NCBI GenBank assembly: GCA_000226015.1
Contig: JH153885.1
Span: forward strand, 68,817 to 131,423
Direction: 5' to 3'
Length of the DNA: 62,607 bases
DNA from: Mnemiopsis leidyi
Taxonomy: Eukaryota; Ctenophora; Tentaculata; Lobata; Bolinopsidae
Shown here in pieces: positions 14,301-23,339 of the stretch. The notes beneath the pieces are model-generated. The model saw only the letters and a list, made by a program, of their open reading frames with translations. It was not told the DNA's origin and did no database searches. The stretch's first letter is position 1, and every line of letters begins with the position of its first letter. A program made the translations under genes and the position numbers.

Positions 14301-17300
14301 CAAACCTCGTTAGATACGTGCCCTAGTGGTGCAAAACGATTTTAATCGAATTTTGATCGATCGGCTCCAATTATTTTCCTCTGATTGGTATCTAATCTGC
14401 TCAGTAGCTCCATTAGGGGCAGCTAATTTGTACTTACGTTAAGTTTAACAAGGACGTATATTACCTACGGTGGAAGTTTCGTTTAATTGAACTTAATTTA
14501 TTTTCTAAACGCCTCGATACAGATGTGCACTTGTCAATCGTAACGCATAAAGAGCCTAGCTAAGCCTAATCACTAATTTATCAAAAGAAAGTCACCGGAT
14601 GTTGTCTAAATTTCATGATTAGGATCGTCAACTTTCAGAATTATCAGCCGCGGTGTCTACTCACAGGGGCTCATTACAGTTATCATGGAAGTGATTTTCA
14701 TTTTAACAAGCTCGGTTTAATAATTCAACAAAGTTAAAACTTCTGTAAAATTTGTGCAATGTGCACGTTAAGTTGCAGTGTACTTGCTCGGTTATCAATT
14801 TGGTCGAGCAGTTAAGAATCTATATTTATCGTCACTATGTGTATTTTGTAGCAAGTTATTTTTGTTTGCAATGATGCGGTCAACTATTTTAGTTAGTAAG
14901 CATTGTGCCAGTTTAGCAGAGAGTGTAACGCGTAATCGACAGGCAGAAGATAGATAGCAGGCTGTGTGATAGATATAGAAAGACAAGTTTAAAAGTGATA
15001 CTATTAAAGTTCCGATGTAGTGAACAATATTACTGCACCTATGTAAGTGGATGTGCACCTTAAATCTAATATTTGAAACAGTATACTTCATGGAGACTTC
15101 CAGAATATCAAACAACAAATCACTTCAGAAATTCGCGGAGAAAGTGAACACAGAAATGTACTGGGTTGCAACAGAGATAGTTACAGAGAAGAGTATCATA
15201 AAGCGAGCTCGGATGATAAAACACTTCCTCAAAGTCGCAGCATATTGTCAGAGTTGCAACAACTTTAACTCTATGTTTTGTATTTTGTCCGGTCTGGCTC
15301 ATCCCTCGTTGAAGAGACTTGACGAGACTTGGTCTAAAGTCCACGGAAAGTGGTACAAAGTCTTTGAGGTAAGAGCGAGACAAACAAATAGTTAATTTTA
15401 GACAACTTCTAAATTTCTGTATAGTAGTATCTTATCCTGGAATTTATACTGGCACTAAAAACCCTGATGCTTTCAGATCCTCACTAGACATAATTTCACG
15501 ACAATCTGTATCCGTTCTTTAAGACCAGAGTAACTAAATAACTAAATAAACTAAGTCAAAGTAACATTCCGTACAGGACCTACATGACCTGTTGGATCCC
15601 TCCCGGAACATGTACAAGTACAGGAATCTGATGAATAACGCTCCGTGCAGAGCTCCGATGATTCCCTTCTTCCCCGTTCTCAAGAAGGATCTCACTTTCA
15701 TTCACCTCGGTAAACAATCACTTCTTTCGAGAATATTTTCGGTTCAAATATTTAGATAACTATCACCCTTCTTCTCAAATCGTTAAGTTCGGAGCAGGCT
15801 GGTTTAACTCAAGTACGCCGCCCACAGTGTATTATGTCCCTTTGTTCTCATTTCATCACTTATCATGCACGGGTAAAATCAGCACTCCCCTCTATTGTAT
15901 ACACACATGACACATTGTCAAGCAGTAAGCGCTCTAAAGAGTTGTGCTTGCCAAGATCCCTTTTCGTGACCATGATTTGGATTGTGATCTGTCAGTCACC
16001 AATGTAAACAGTGGAAATTATCACGATCATGATTTTAGTGTACTGTTCTCTCCAAAATGTCGCAAATTGGAATACGATACCTTAATCCTCTGGCACATAC
16101 TGCAGGTATTGACACTAAAGTTGAGGGGGGACTGATAAACTTCGAGAAGATGAGGATGATATCACGTGAGATACAGAACATCCAGAAGTTCAGCAGCATG
16201 GAGTACAACTCTCGGACCATGTTCAACCTAGCAGGGGACACCGGCTCAGCCGCCAGACTCCGTCGCAAGGTTCCCATACCAATATTTAGTTTTGTTAAAT
16301 ATAAATTGTAGTAGGAAGCAGGACTGTCATAAGAAGGTTTAAATTTGTTAAATCGTTCAGCTTACGAGGATGGACTATACATCTTGATTTTGCAGTCCTA
16401 TTGAGAATTTCCCAATTTCAGGAAAGCAACACTGTTGTTACATCTAACGCTAAGAAGCTGTACGACAAGGGCTTAATGCAACGCAAAGTGGCCCTATACC
16501 TCAGTGAAATCATCAATTTTGACGAGGTACACTATATTTTGTATTCTGGATAATAGTAATATCGATCCACCCAAAACTATCTTAACTATGCATATACGAG
16601 GTACAAGTGTAATATTATGAAAATATCTTGTTAAGATTATTGCAATAATTGCCAAATTTACACAACCATTTCAGAAAGACGTGAAATGTATTTTAAGGTT
16701 TTGTAACACTAACTAACCTCCCCTCCTAACCAGGCTAAGTTACGACAATACTCACACGCATGTGAACCTCCCTCCCCAACTACCTTTGTCTCTACTCTAC
16801 AGCGACGTTCCTTACCTGATCTTACTGAGATGAACAGAGGAAACAACCAGGCTGCTCCTGCTCCAGATACCAAGTCAGATAAGGTTTGTGTGATTGTACC
16901 AGCTTAGTGGATACAGAGCCTGCTCCAGATACCAAGTCAGATAAGGTTTGTGTGATTGTACTAGCTTAGTGGATACAGAGTCTGCTCCAGATACCAAGTC
17001 AGATAAGGTTTGTGTGATTGTACTAGCTTAGTGGATACAGAGTCTGCTCCAGATACCAAGTCAGATAAGGTTGTATGATTGTATAGCTTAGTGGATACNN
17101 NNNNNNNNNNNNNNNNNNNNNNNNNNNNNNNNNNNNNNNNNNNNNNNNNNNNNNNNNNNNNNNNNNNNNNNNNNNNNNNNNNNNNNNNNNNNNNNNNNNN
17201 NNNNNNNNNNNNNNNNNNNNNNNNNNNNNNNNNNNNNNNNNNNNNNNNNNNNNNNNNNNNNNNNNNNNNNNNNNNNNNNNNNNNNNNNNNNNNNNNNNNN

Positions 17301-20300
17301 NNNNNNNNNNNNNNNNNNNNNNNNNNNNNNNNNNNNNNNNNNNNNNNNNNNNNNNNNNNNNNNNNNNNNNNNNNNNNNNNNNNNNNNNNNNNNNNNNNNN
17401 NNNNNNNNNNNNNNNNNNNNNNNNNNNNNNNNNNNNNNNNNNNNNNNNNNNNNNNNNNNNNNNNNNNNNNNNNNNNNNNNNNNNNNNNNNNNNNNNNNNN
17501 NNNNNNNNNNNNNNNNNNNNNNNNNNNNNNNNNNNNNNNNNNNNNNNNNNNNNNNNNNNNNNNNNNNNNNNNNNNNNNNNNNNNNNNNNNNNNNNNNNNN
17601 NNNNNNNNNNNNNNNNNNNNNNNNNNNNNNNNNNNNNNNNNNNNNNNNNNNNNNNNNNNNNNNNNNNNNNNNNNNNNNNNNNNNNNNNNNNNNNNNNNNN
17701 NNNNNNNNNNNNNNNNNNNNNNNNNNNNNNNNNNNNNNNNNNNNNNNNNNNNNNNNNNNNNNNNNNNNNNNNNNNNNNNNNNNNNNNNNNNNNNNNNNNN
17801 NNNNNNNNNNNNNNNNNNNNNNNNNNNNNNNNNNNNNNNNNNNNNNNNNNNNNNNNNNNNNNNNNNNNNNNNNNTGTGATTGTACTAGCTTAGTGGATAC
17901 AGAGCCTGCTCCAGATACCAAGTCAGACAAGGTTTGTGTGATTGTACTAGCTTAGTGGATACAGAGTCTGCTCCAGATACCAAGTCAGATAAGGTTTGTG
18001 TGATTGTACTAGCTTAGTGGATACAGAGCCTGCTCCAGATACCAAGTCAGATAAGGTTTGTGTGATTGTACTAGCTTAGTGGATACAGAGCCTGCTAAAG
18101 GTTGTAACTTTGTTGAGGTAAACTGTACTGTGGTAGCTGGGAATTGTTATAACTGCCTATTTATACGACTAGATCAGGACCAGGTCCGCTACAATTCTGA
18201 TACAATCAGATAGTTTCCCACGGGGGGTCAAACGGCCCACAAAACTACTACAAATTGTACTGGTAAAATGTAGGATAACATACCATTTTGGGGGAGAATT
18301 CACCGAAGTGATTTCAAATAAAGAGCGTGCAAAAGCATGCCAGCACACCTTGGCCTTCTGCTAATTGCGTGCAGGCCGTCTTTACCGTTAGATAAATATC
18401 CGATATCAACAATGCAATGCGTCATCGTATAAGGTAGCCTGTTGAATAATCACCCTATTTCGTTAATCATAATCTTTTGTCAAATTTGTATTCATTTATC
18501 CCTGTGCTAAATCTGTTATGCAATTTCACATGTCCTTTACTGGTGTGCCTATAACGCCTATACAAAAACATGCGTATCTTCTACTAGTTAATTTTGCTCC
18601 TTAATAATGAATGGCGGGCGTCAAGGCGCCAACTTTCACCGAAGTATTATGTAAATTAGACCCCACTTGATGTAGAGTCGCCATTGAACATCTATCAATA
18701 AACTTTTTAATTTTCGACTATAATAGAAGTCTTTATATGCTAGATTTCCGCTAAACGATATGGCGATAGTTTACCGCCTGAATAAAAAGTTAGCCATCAC
18801 TGTTTATGAATCATCCTGTTTATTAAGAAAGCTTCAATTGTCAATTGATAGTATCATTTAGGAGTATGTAGTTAGTTTTATTGGGGTTATATCTAAAGAA
18901 ATTAGCTACATAAAGTACGCGGTAAAGATCTGCCATTGATAGGAATCCCTAATAATAGTTTCACCAAAAGTTTCCAAAATTATTTGCAATATTGTCATCA
19001 GAAATGTCGGACAAGTTTCTTTGTAATAAAAGCACATTAACTAAAACTAAACCGCCCCTCAAGTTTTTCCAGACGACATCAGTACCGAGATTTCCACGAG
19101 ACAGATCACGGTACAAGAGTGCCGACTCCAAACGACTGAGACACACCATGAAACTGGTACAAGAACACTTACTGACTACAAACCATCACAATGACATCAA
19201 GGAAGTATCCAGCCTTTCTCAGCCTCAGGACTCTGCGAGTTCGAGTTTTGCCAGCCTCAGGAGAAAACATCTAAATTTTATACCGACAATATCTGCTCCT
19301 TTAGAAAACCCTGAACTTGCCATTGCTTCTGTGAGTTATATCAAGCTTGCTCCTATCTCCACAGAATCCTACAATATGTCTCAAACTGACCCTCAATTAG
19401 AACTAGCCAACGGAAACACTCGTTCTCACAATCTACCAGAAATTTTCCAGAACTTACGGAAAAACAGTCACAATGCTGACCACAACGAGACTCCAACTAC
19501 TTACAGTCCTGTAACTGACAGTCCAACAGTCACCAGCCCGACATCCCCTGGCAGTGTTAACTCTCACACACTTACTTTTCTGAACAGATACAATCTGACT
19601 GGAACTTTCACTGACATCTGACAATTAACTGACGATTCTTCTCGTGATATAGTGCACTGACCTGATATTTTACACTTGAACGCATTTGAAACTACTGCAT
19701 AACTGATCTATCTCAATTAAATTCTCTGGAATCTAGTTTTATGAACTATTATTAAACTTGTATATTTTGTACAGTGTATTATTTGAAGTTGTCTGTCGTC
19801 CTGATGTGCTGTTAAACATTGATAACTGAAGAATTAAGGTAATATATAACTGTACGGTTCTAAATTTAACTCCTGAAAACGTTACCATTTTCTTTGTACT
19901 TTGTACTCAATGTCAATAATATCCATCAATAATATACTAATTACTTGAAAATGTGAAATGTGCGGTTATCTGTGTGTCTGACTGTCTGTATTTTACAAGA
20001 CTTCGATTATTTGCAACTGTCGTGTCTGTATTTGTTGTAAGTGTAAAGTGTGATCTGAAATGTCATCCTCAGATTAAACACGCTCAAAGCTACAAACTAT
20101 TCTTATTATCATGTAATATTTGTGTGTATTTACACTGCACCGCGATGGTATTTCATGATATCCTAACTTAATTATTGTGAGCTCTACTAAATTAAGCTAC
20201 CTGAAGATTAAAAATCGGAGAAATTATCATGCGATTCGGAGAAGAAAATTAAGATGGTCTCAGAATGAGAAATTTTTCTGAAGTCTGAAACAAGATCCCA

Positions 20301-21171
20301 CGAACTGAACCTGGTTGTAATTTTCTAATTTCTTTGGTGATTATGTAGACTTTCCGACCAAACAAGATTGTAGAATTTCGGTAAACATTCAAACACGTGC
20401 TTGATACTTGTATCATATCATGTTGAAAAAATAGTACAATCCCAATGTGTTGAATAAGATACCACCAAGTACCAACTATAAATTGAATGTGATGTATCTT
20501 ATCAACAGTACATTTTTTAGCCATATCGACCCGAATAACACCACCAGGTAGAAACAGAAAGTTCGCTCCGGAAGAGCAACTCAGTGGAAAGTGTGAACAG
20601 TAAGCGTTACCTCAGTGCACTGGAGAGCGAGATCCCGGGACTAGGAGACACGGGACGACAGGAGGGTCGGGACGAGGGACGTCCCCGTCCCGAGGGAGCT
20701 GAACAGATCCCGCCCGTAGTACCACCCCGAGTAGACAAGCTGGATAACAGCAGTAAGATAAGATAACTTTTGTTATCTGTAAACTTAACTAGATATATAA
20801 CTAGACTTTTGTTATCTTTTCAGTTTAATATTTGGTGTTTTTTTGAAAATGTTTCGAACATGTAGCCACTAAGTTACTGTAAACTTAACTAGACATTTAA
20901 GCTTAGTTTTCTGTCGACTGTCGGAACACATTAAATTTCTGATGACAAAAATAAAAATTATAAAACATGATCAGCGCTCCAGTCCTCCTTCCGAAAGAAG
21001 CTCGAACAAGCTCGTGCACAATCGGTCGACAGTTCCGTGCAACCGGTCAAAGCGTTCAAGTCTTCGTCGGAAAACAACTCGCCACACTCCACGCCGCCGC
21101 CAGTGTCGCCGCCGCTCCTACCGCCCCGACAACGCAGGAAATCTGACGGAAACGGCACTACCACAGTGTGA
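2330..21171 (+). CDS. RAPGEF2: RAPGEF2/6-like (PDZ-GEF) Rap guanine nucleotide exchange factor, 24 exons
   Basis: Exons: 2330-2425, 2596-2754, 3049-3138, 3254-3414, 3636-3804, 5184-5273, 5465-5620, 5802-5890, 6089-6269, 6462-6619, 8009-8179, 10488-10630, 10856-10971, 11086-11160, 11522-11803, 12070-12258, 12643-12807, 15129-15368, 15577-15709, 16106-16269, 16422-16526, 16803-16883, 20548-20752, 20975-21171. All introns read GT-AG and phases close to 1204 aa. Domains in order: first cyclic-nucleotide-binding-like domain (about 30-140, [11 protein letters not shown]), second (226-340, [12 protein letters not shown]), RasGEF-N (345-470), PDZ (about 495-570), Ras-association (683-780) and catalytic CDC25/RasGEF (795-1010, [36 protein letters not shown]). 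A proline-rich tail ends in TTTV, a class I PDZ ligand, as vertebrate PDZ-GEFs end in SAV. By family it activates Rap GTPases at cell junctions and membranes. The start is the first ATG of an exon matching the family N-terminus. An exon hidden in the 17099-17874 gap is possible, but phases join without one. RAPGEF2 and RAPGEF6 cannot be told apart. Confidence 0.93.
3805..5183 (+). other. RAPGEF intron 5 with a 40-bp tandem array of splice acceptors
   Basis: Intron of about 1.4 kb. 3805-5000 is unremarkable AT-rich sequence. From 5001 to 5200 five 40-bp units run in perfect register into exon 6 (listed separately). Confidence 0.7.
5001..5200 (+). repeat. Minisatellite, 5 x 40 bp, copying the exon 6 3' splice site of RAPGEF
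   Basis: Each unit is atcacatctcaccaactttacag followed by GTGATCTTTAACGAGG with few substitutions. The AG of each acceptor is followed by exon-like sequence at 5024, 5064, 5104, 5144 and 5184, exactly 40 bp apart. Only the last (5184) continues into the real exon. The unit joins the first 26 coding bases of exon 6 to the last 14 intron bases, so it arose by tandem duplication across the intron-exon border. Splicing to an upstream copy changes the frame (40 is 3n+1) and runs into a TAA within about 50 bases. Confidence 0.92.
6620..8008 (+). other. RAPGEF intron 10, with a CA/CT microsatellite
   Basis: Intron of 1389 bp between RasGEF-N exons. It holds a (CA)n(CT)n microsatellite at about 7610-7650 and otherwise nothing recognisable on either strand. 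Confidence 0.65.
8180..10487 (+). other. RAPGEF intron 11 (2.3 kb), rich in short direct and palindromic repeats
   Basis: The intron is framed by the phase-2 end of exon 11 and the PDZ exon 12. It contains duplicated cttactacaactatt units (8545-8605), a tacacagtacacaggtacacag minisatellite (8835-8895), ggctgtatgtccgg repeats (9020-9090), an E-box array (9554-9592) and tgtacat/acatgt palindromes (9855-9920). Short ORFs here are low-complexity repeat translations and are not called as genes. Confidence 0.65.
9459..9612. promoter_or_regulatory. E-box (CACGTG) cluster with 11-bp phasing
   Basis: CACGTG occurs at 9459-9464, 9554-9559, 9565-9570, 9576-9581, 9587-9592 and 9607-9612. The middle four start exactly 11 bp apart and share a CACGTGGTTGT-like unit, so sites fall on the same face of the helix. 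CACGTG is the core for bHLH-ZIP factors (USF, MITF/TFE, Myc/Max, CLOCK families). A regulatory role is inference; a simple minisatellite that happens to contain the motif is the alternative. Confidence 0.5.
12537..12665 (+). repeat. Tandem repeat, 3 x 43 bp, copying the exon 17 3' splice site of RAPGEF
   Basis: Units start at 12537, 12580 and 12623. Each has a pyrimidine-poor acceptor acatttcag followed by GATATGTTACGAGA. The true exon starts at 12643, in the third unit. Use of the first or second acceptor adds 86 or 43 bases, shifts the frame, and meets a TAA in the next copy. Confidence 0.9.
13183..13188 (-). terminator. Polyadenylation signal (AATAAA) for the nested peptide gene
   Basis: The plus strand reads tttatt, giving AATAAA on minus about 235 bases after the TAG stop at 13421. 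Position and strand suit the nested two-exon gene. Confidence 0.45.
13421..13918 (-). CDS. Small secreted peptide precursor (73 aa), nested antisense in RAPGEF intron 17
   Basis: Exon 1 is 13918-13858 and exon 2 is 13581-13421, joined by a GTAAAC...TAG intron. A glycine codon is split across the junction. Residues 1-20 form a clear signal peptide ([20 protein letters not shown]). Next comes a strongly acidic segment of about 40 residues ([21 protein letters not shown]), then a Lys-Arg dibasic site and a short cationic end ([13 protein letters not shown]). This layout (signal, acidic propiece, KR, cationic peptide) is typical of precursors of antimicrobial peptides or neuropeptides. No C-terminal Gly is left for amidation. 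I do not recognise the family and found no paralog in the window. A TATTTAAG box lies about 340 bases upstream and AATAAA about 235 bases downstream, both on the same strand. Transcription would oppose the host gene. Confidence 0.72.
14252..14259 (-). promoter_or_regulatory. TATA-like box (TATTTAAG) upstream of the nested peptide gene
   Basis: The minus strand reads TATTTAAG at 14259-14252, about 335 bases before the ATG. If used, the 5' leader would be about 300 bases or include another intron. It is a sequence match only. Confidence 0.3.
16856..18099 (+). repeat. 62-bp minisatellite copying the exon 22 5' splice site of RAPGEF, interrupted by a gap
   Basis: The unit runs from cctgctccagataccaag through TCAGATAAG|GTTTGTGTG to tagcttagtggatacaga, 62 bp. 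It starts inside coding exon 22 (ends 16883), so every unit repeats the last 27 or so coding bases plus the GT donor. About four units precede the N gap and about four follow it, with very low divergence. The gap probably contains more. Using a later donor reads straight into a TAG in the intron part of the unit. Confidence 0.93.
17099..17874. other. Assembly gap (776 N)
   Basis: Unresolved bases inside the 62-bp minisatellite. Both flanks are the same repeat, so array collapse is the likely cause and true length is unknown. Confidence 0.99.
18100..19003 (+). other. RAPGEF intron 22, part between minisatellite and internal ORF
   Basis: AT-rich sequence without a supported gene. A short duplicated motif (ttcaccgaag at about 18299 and 18637) is the only repetition I see. 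Confidence 0.5.
19004..19621 (+). CDS. Intronless 205-aa Ser/Thr-rich protein in RAPGEF intron 22 (separate gene or alternative last exon)
   Basis: This uninterrupted ORF starts at ATG 19004 ([10 protein letters not shown]). It is basic in its first 65 residues ([19 protein letters not shown]) and then Ser/Thr/Pro/Asn-rich. It has no signal peptide or membrane segment and ends in FTDI-stop, which fits a class I PDZ-ligand pattern (T-x-I). I recognise no domain. It lies on the same strand as RAPGEF, between exons 22 and 23. A tcatcag|aa acceptor sits eight bases or less before the ATG. It could therefore be an alternative 3' terminal exon supplying a different PDZ-ligand tail, or an independent single-exon gene. 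ATTAAA at 19751 is a possible polyadenylation signal. Confidence 0.55.
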   Translation: MSDKFLCNKSTLTKTKPPLKFFQTTSVPRFPRDRSRYKSADSKRLRHTMKLVQEHLLTTNHHNDIKEVSSLSQPQDSASSSFASLRRKHLNFIPTISAPLENPELAIASVSYIKLAPISTESYNMSQTDPQLELANGNTRSHNLPEIFQNLRKNSHNADHNETPTTYSPVTDSPTVTSPTSPGSVNSHTLTFLNRYNLTGTFTDI

Positions 21172-22370
21172 AGATTCTCATTGCCGGTGGCTAAAAATTA
21201 AGACTTGAAATTGGTTCACTAATTAAACGATTCATTGCTGTGCAAAACTGCTAGGTATTCATTTTGAGTACAGTTCGGTGGTTTGCCCTCAAGTTAGTTT
21301 AGTGAAATAGATCTAGGATAGAATTAATGTTTTTAGTGCATTAAACGCTTGAGTTATATAGCGGTGCAGATGCTTACATTTTATAAATTATGCAATAATT
21401 TGGTTGTCTGAAGCATCTACTTTATGATAATTTGACTTACTTCTACCACATAATCTCATTTTAAAAATTGAATTGTTTTATAATTTATTCCGACTTGTAG
21501 TATTGCTTTGTGTTGTTAATCGGGGCTGATACGTCTGTGTTATATTTACAAGTACTTTAGATGTTTTTCATGTAAATGTGTATAACTTTAATATGCATGT
21601 CTGCTTTTATGTCTTATTGAACATTGCAAATAGAAGAAGCCTGTACTAAAGTGTGCCTGTACTTTGTGAATTGTGGAATGTTTTGACAACCATTTGGTTT
21701 ATTATTCCACGGTCCGTTTGTAGAGTAGTTATGAACGATGAGCGACGTCTTATTGGATTGTACTTTTTATTTCATCAGAAAATCGATTCTTGTTGTGTGT
21801 TTGTTAGAATTAACTTTAAAATTGTAAAGAAATTGCCTACTTTTAAAGAATACCGTTTCAAAAATCAAAACTTTGCAGTCAGCTTCGGTCTTTGGCTGAT
21901 AAGCCAAAGGACTGATAATTAATGAAGGACTCCTTCCCTTAAATGTGATAAAAACGATCCTCTGTGAACCACTCTCTTGTTATCAGCTCATTAAGATTCT
22001 TATCAGGATTATATTTAGTGCATTGGCCTTTGTTCAGGACTTCAGATGGTGTCAAGCAGAGCAGATTTTGGCCACTTTCTTGTTACGTCAAAATTTACGG
22101 CATGAAGGTACCTAATCTCGAATTGATAGTCTGAGAGCATGTTTCCGACATTACTGTAACCAAATTGTAACCAACTCATAAAAGTGGTTTGCAAACCTAA
22201 GAGCAGAGTAATGAGTCGGTATTTGTAGGCCTGGCTTAGTTGAGTAGAAAAAACACAACCCGGCCATGTTCCACTCTTAGCTAAAAATACCTAGTTAGGG
22301 AGCATGAAATTAGTTTGTAGACCTCTTGAAAGGTGTCCAGGGTACAGTTAGGAGTCCATAGTAGTACAGT
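21172..22370. other. RAPGEF 3' flank / probable 3' UTR
   Basis: AT-rich sequence after the stop at 21171. It includes an imperfect hairpin (gtctttggct gata agccaaaggac, about 21888-21913). No gene is supported; the ORF at 21653-21922 lacks domain or composition support. From about 22180 a GGTTTGCAAACC-containing repeat begins. Confidence 0.5.
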
Positions 22371-23320
22371 AAACCCTCGATTTACCGGGCCTCTCGGGGG
22401 AAAGGGTTGAGGCCCGGTAAATAGAGGGGCCCGGTAAATAGAATTTCACCAAAATATAGCCTAATTTTGGCCAAAAATACTAACTTACGTTATTAAGCTA
22501 TATGTAAACGTCTTCCTGATCAAATTTCTTGATAAAAGTACTCCTTCAGTGATTTAGAACTGTGAGAACGGATCCAACGTTTTGAAATTCTGAATTACGT
22601 CTTCAATCAGTAATCGATATTAGGTCGATCGTTTTATTGTATATGTATGCCGTGGTTACGTTACACATATCAGTGCACGTATGTATAAGCTGCCAGCTTG
22701 CATGTTAAGGCTCTATCACGGTGTCACATGGCGAAGAGATACCATTACCTAAATGTCACATGTGCCGATGCCTGCTATTGACAGCCCATATCCCATCTCC
22801 AAATTTTGAAAAAAAATTGTTGTAAGAATATTGAAAAATTTTGGGGGAAAGGAAGGAGGCCCGGTATATAGAGGGACCCGGTAAATAGAGGCCCGGTATA
22901 TAGAGGGACCCGGTAAATAGAGGCCCGGTAAATCGAGGGTTTGGAAAAACCAAATTCTAGCCATGTTCCATTCTCGGGTCGACGCCCAGGGGCCACGTGC
23001 CTCTATAAAATCTTGAGCCGACTGGTATTATGAATAATAATTTTTGACGAGATTGTATCCGTCTAACGTTCTAACGAAACGATCTCGTTCGGCTTTGTGC
23101 TGCGAGAATTTGGTGTACTGTACTACTATAGTATGTACTACTATAGTAGAAGGTGTTTGTACTACTATAGTAGAACCCTAGTTCTTTCATAGTAGAACAT
23201 ACTCCACTATATGTTAGCGTACTATGACCGACTTTTCACTCTGCGCCGGACATCTTGCATTTGGTTTGCAAACCTGTTTTATGCTCCCTGACCAGGTATT
23301 TTAGCTGATTTCAGGGGTGA
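22180..23320. mobile_element. Foldback repeat with inverted ends, host of a second inserted element
   Basis: agctaaaaatacctagttagggagcat (about 22282-22307) is matched in inverted form by atgctccctgaccaggtattttagct (about 23279-23304). The palindrome GGTTTGCAAACC lies at 22188 and 23263. The element at 22371-22942 is inserted between these arms. Transposase is absent, so this looks like a non-autonomous DNA element. Confidence 0.5.
22371..22942. mobile_element. MITE with perfect 21-bp terminal inverted repeats
   Basis: The left end AAACCCTCGATTTACCGGGCC (22371-22391) and the right end (22922-22942) are exact reverse complements. The ends resemble Tigger/pogo-type Tc1-mariner termini, from memory of that group. 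The interior has repeated cccggtatatagaggga units and no ORF for a transposase. Related fragments are at 31905-31980 and 39928-40008. Confidence 0.8.
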
Positions 23321-23339
23321 GCCCCTGAGCGTGGGGGCC

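Larger units (their letters stand above)
12808..15128 (+). other. RAPGEF intron 17 (2.3 kb), host of an antisense peptide gene
   Basis: This separates the exon ending the RA-to-GEF linker from the first catalytic RasGEF exon. The stretch 13183-14260 carries the minus-strand secreted-peptide gene with its putative TATA-like box and polyadenylation signal. 14260-15128 holds nothing recognisable. Confidence 0.75.

Noticed and set aside
15051-15128. Upstream extension of RAPGEF exon 18 from the ATG at 15051
   Set aside because: Family alignment (NIE-KFAEKVN) and phase 0 place the acceptor at 15128; the extra in-frame bases are intron.
17079-17930. Long open frames through the first N gap on both strands
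   Set aside because: They consist of undefined bases; no coding evidence.
22749-22996. Overlapping minus-strand ORFs rich in Tyr-Arg-Ala-Ser repeats
   Set aside because: These are translations of the repeated cccggtatatagagg interior of the MITE.
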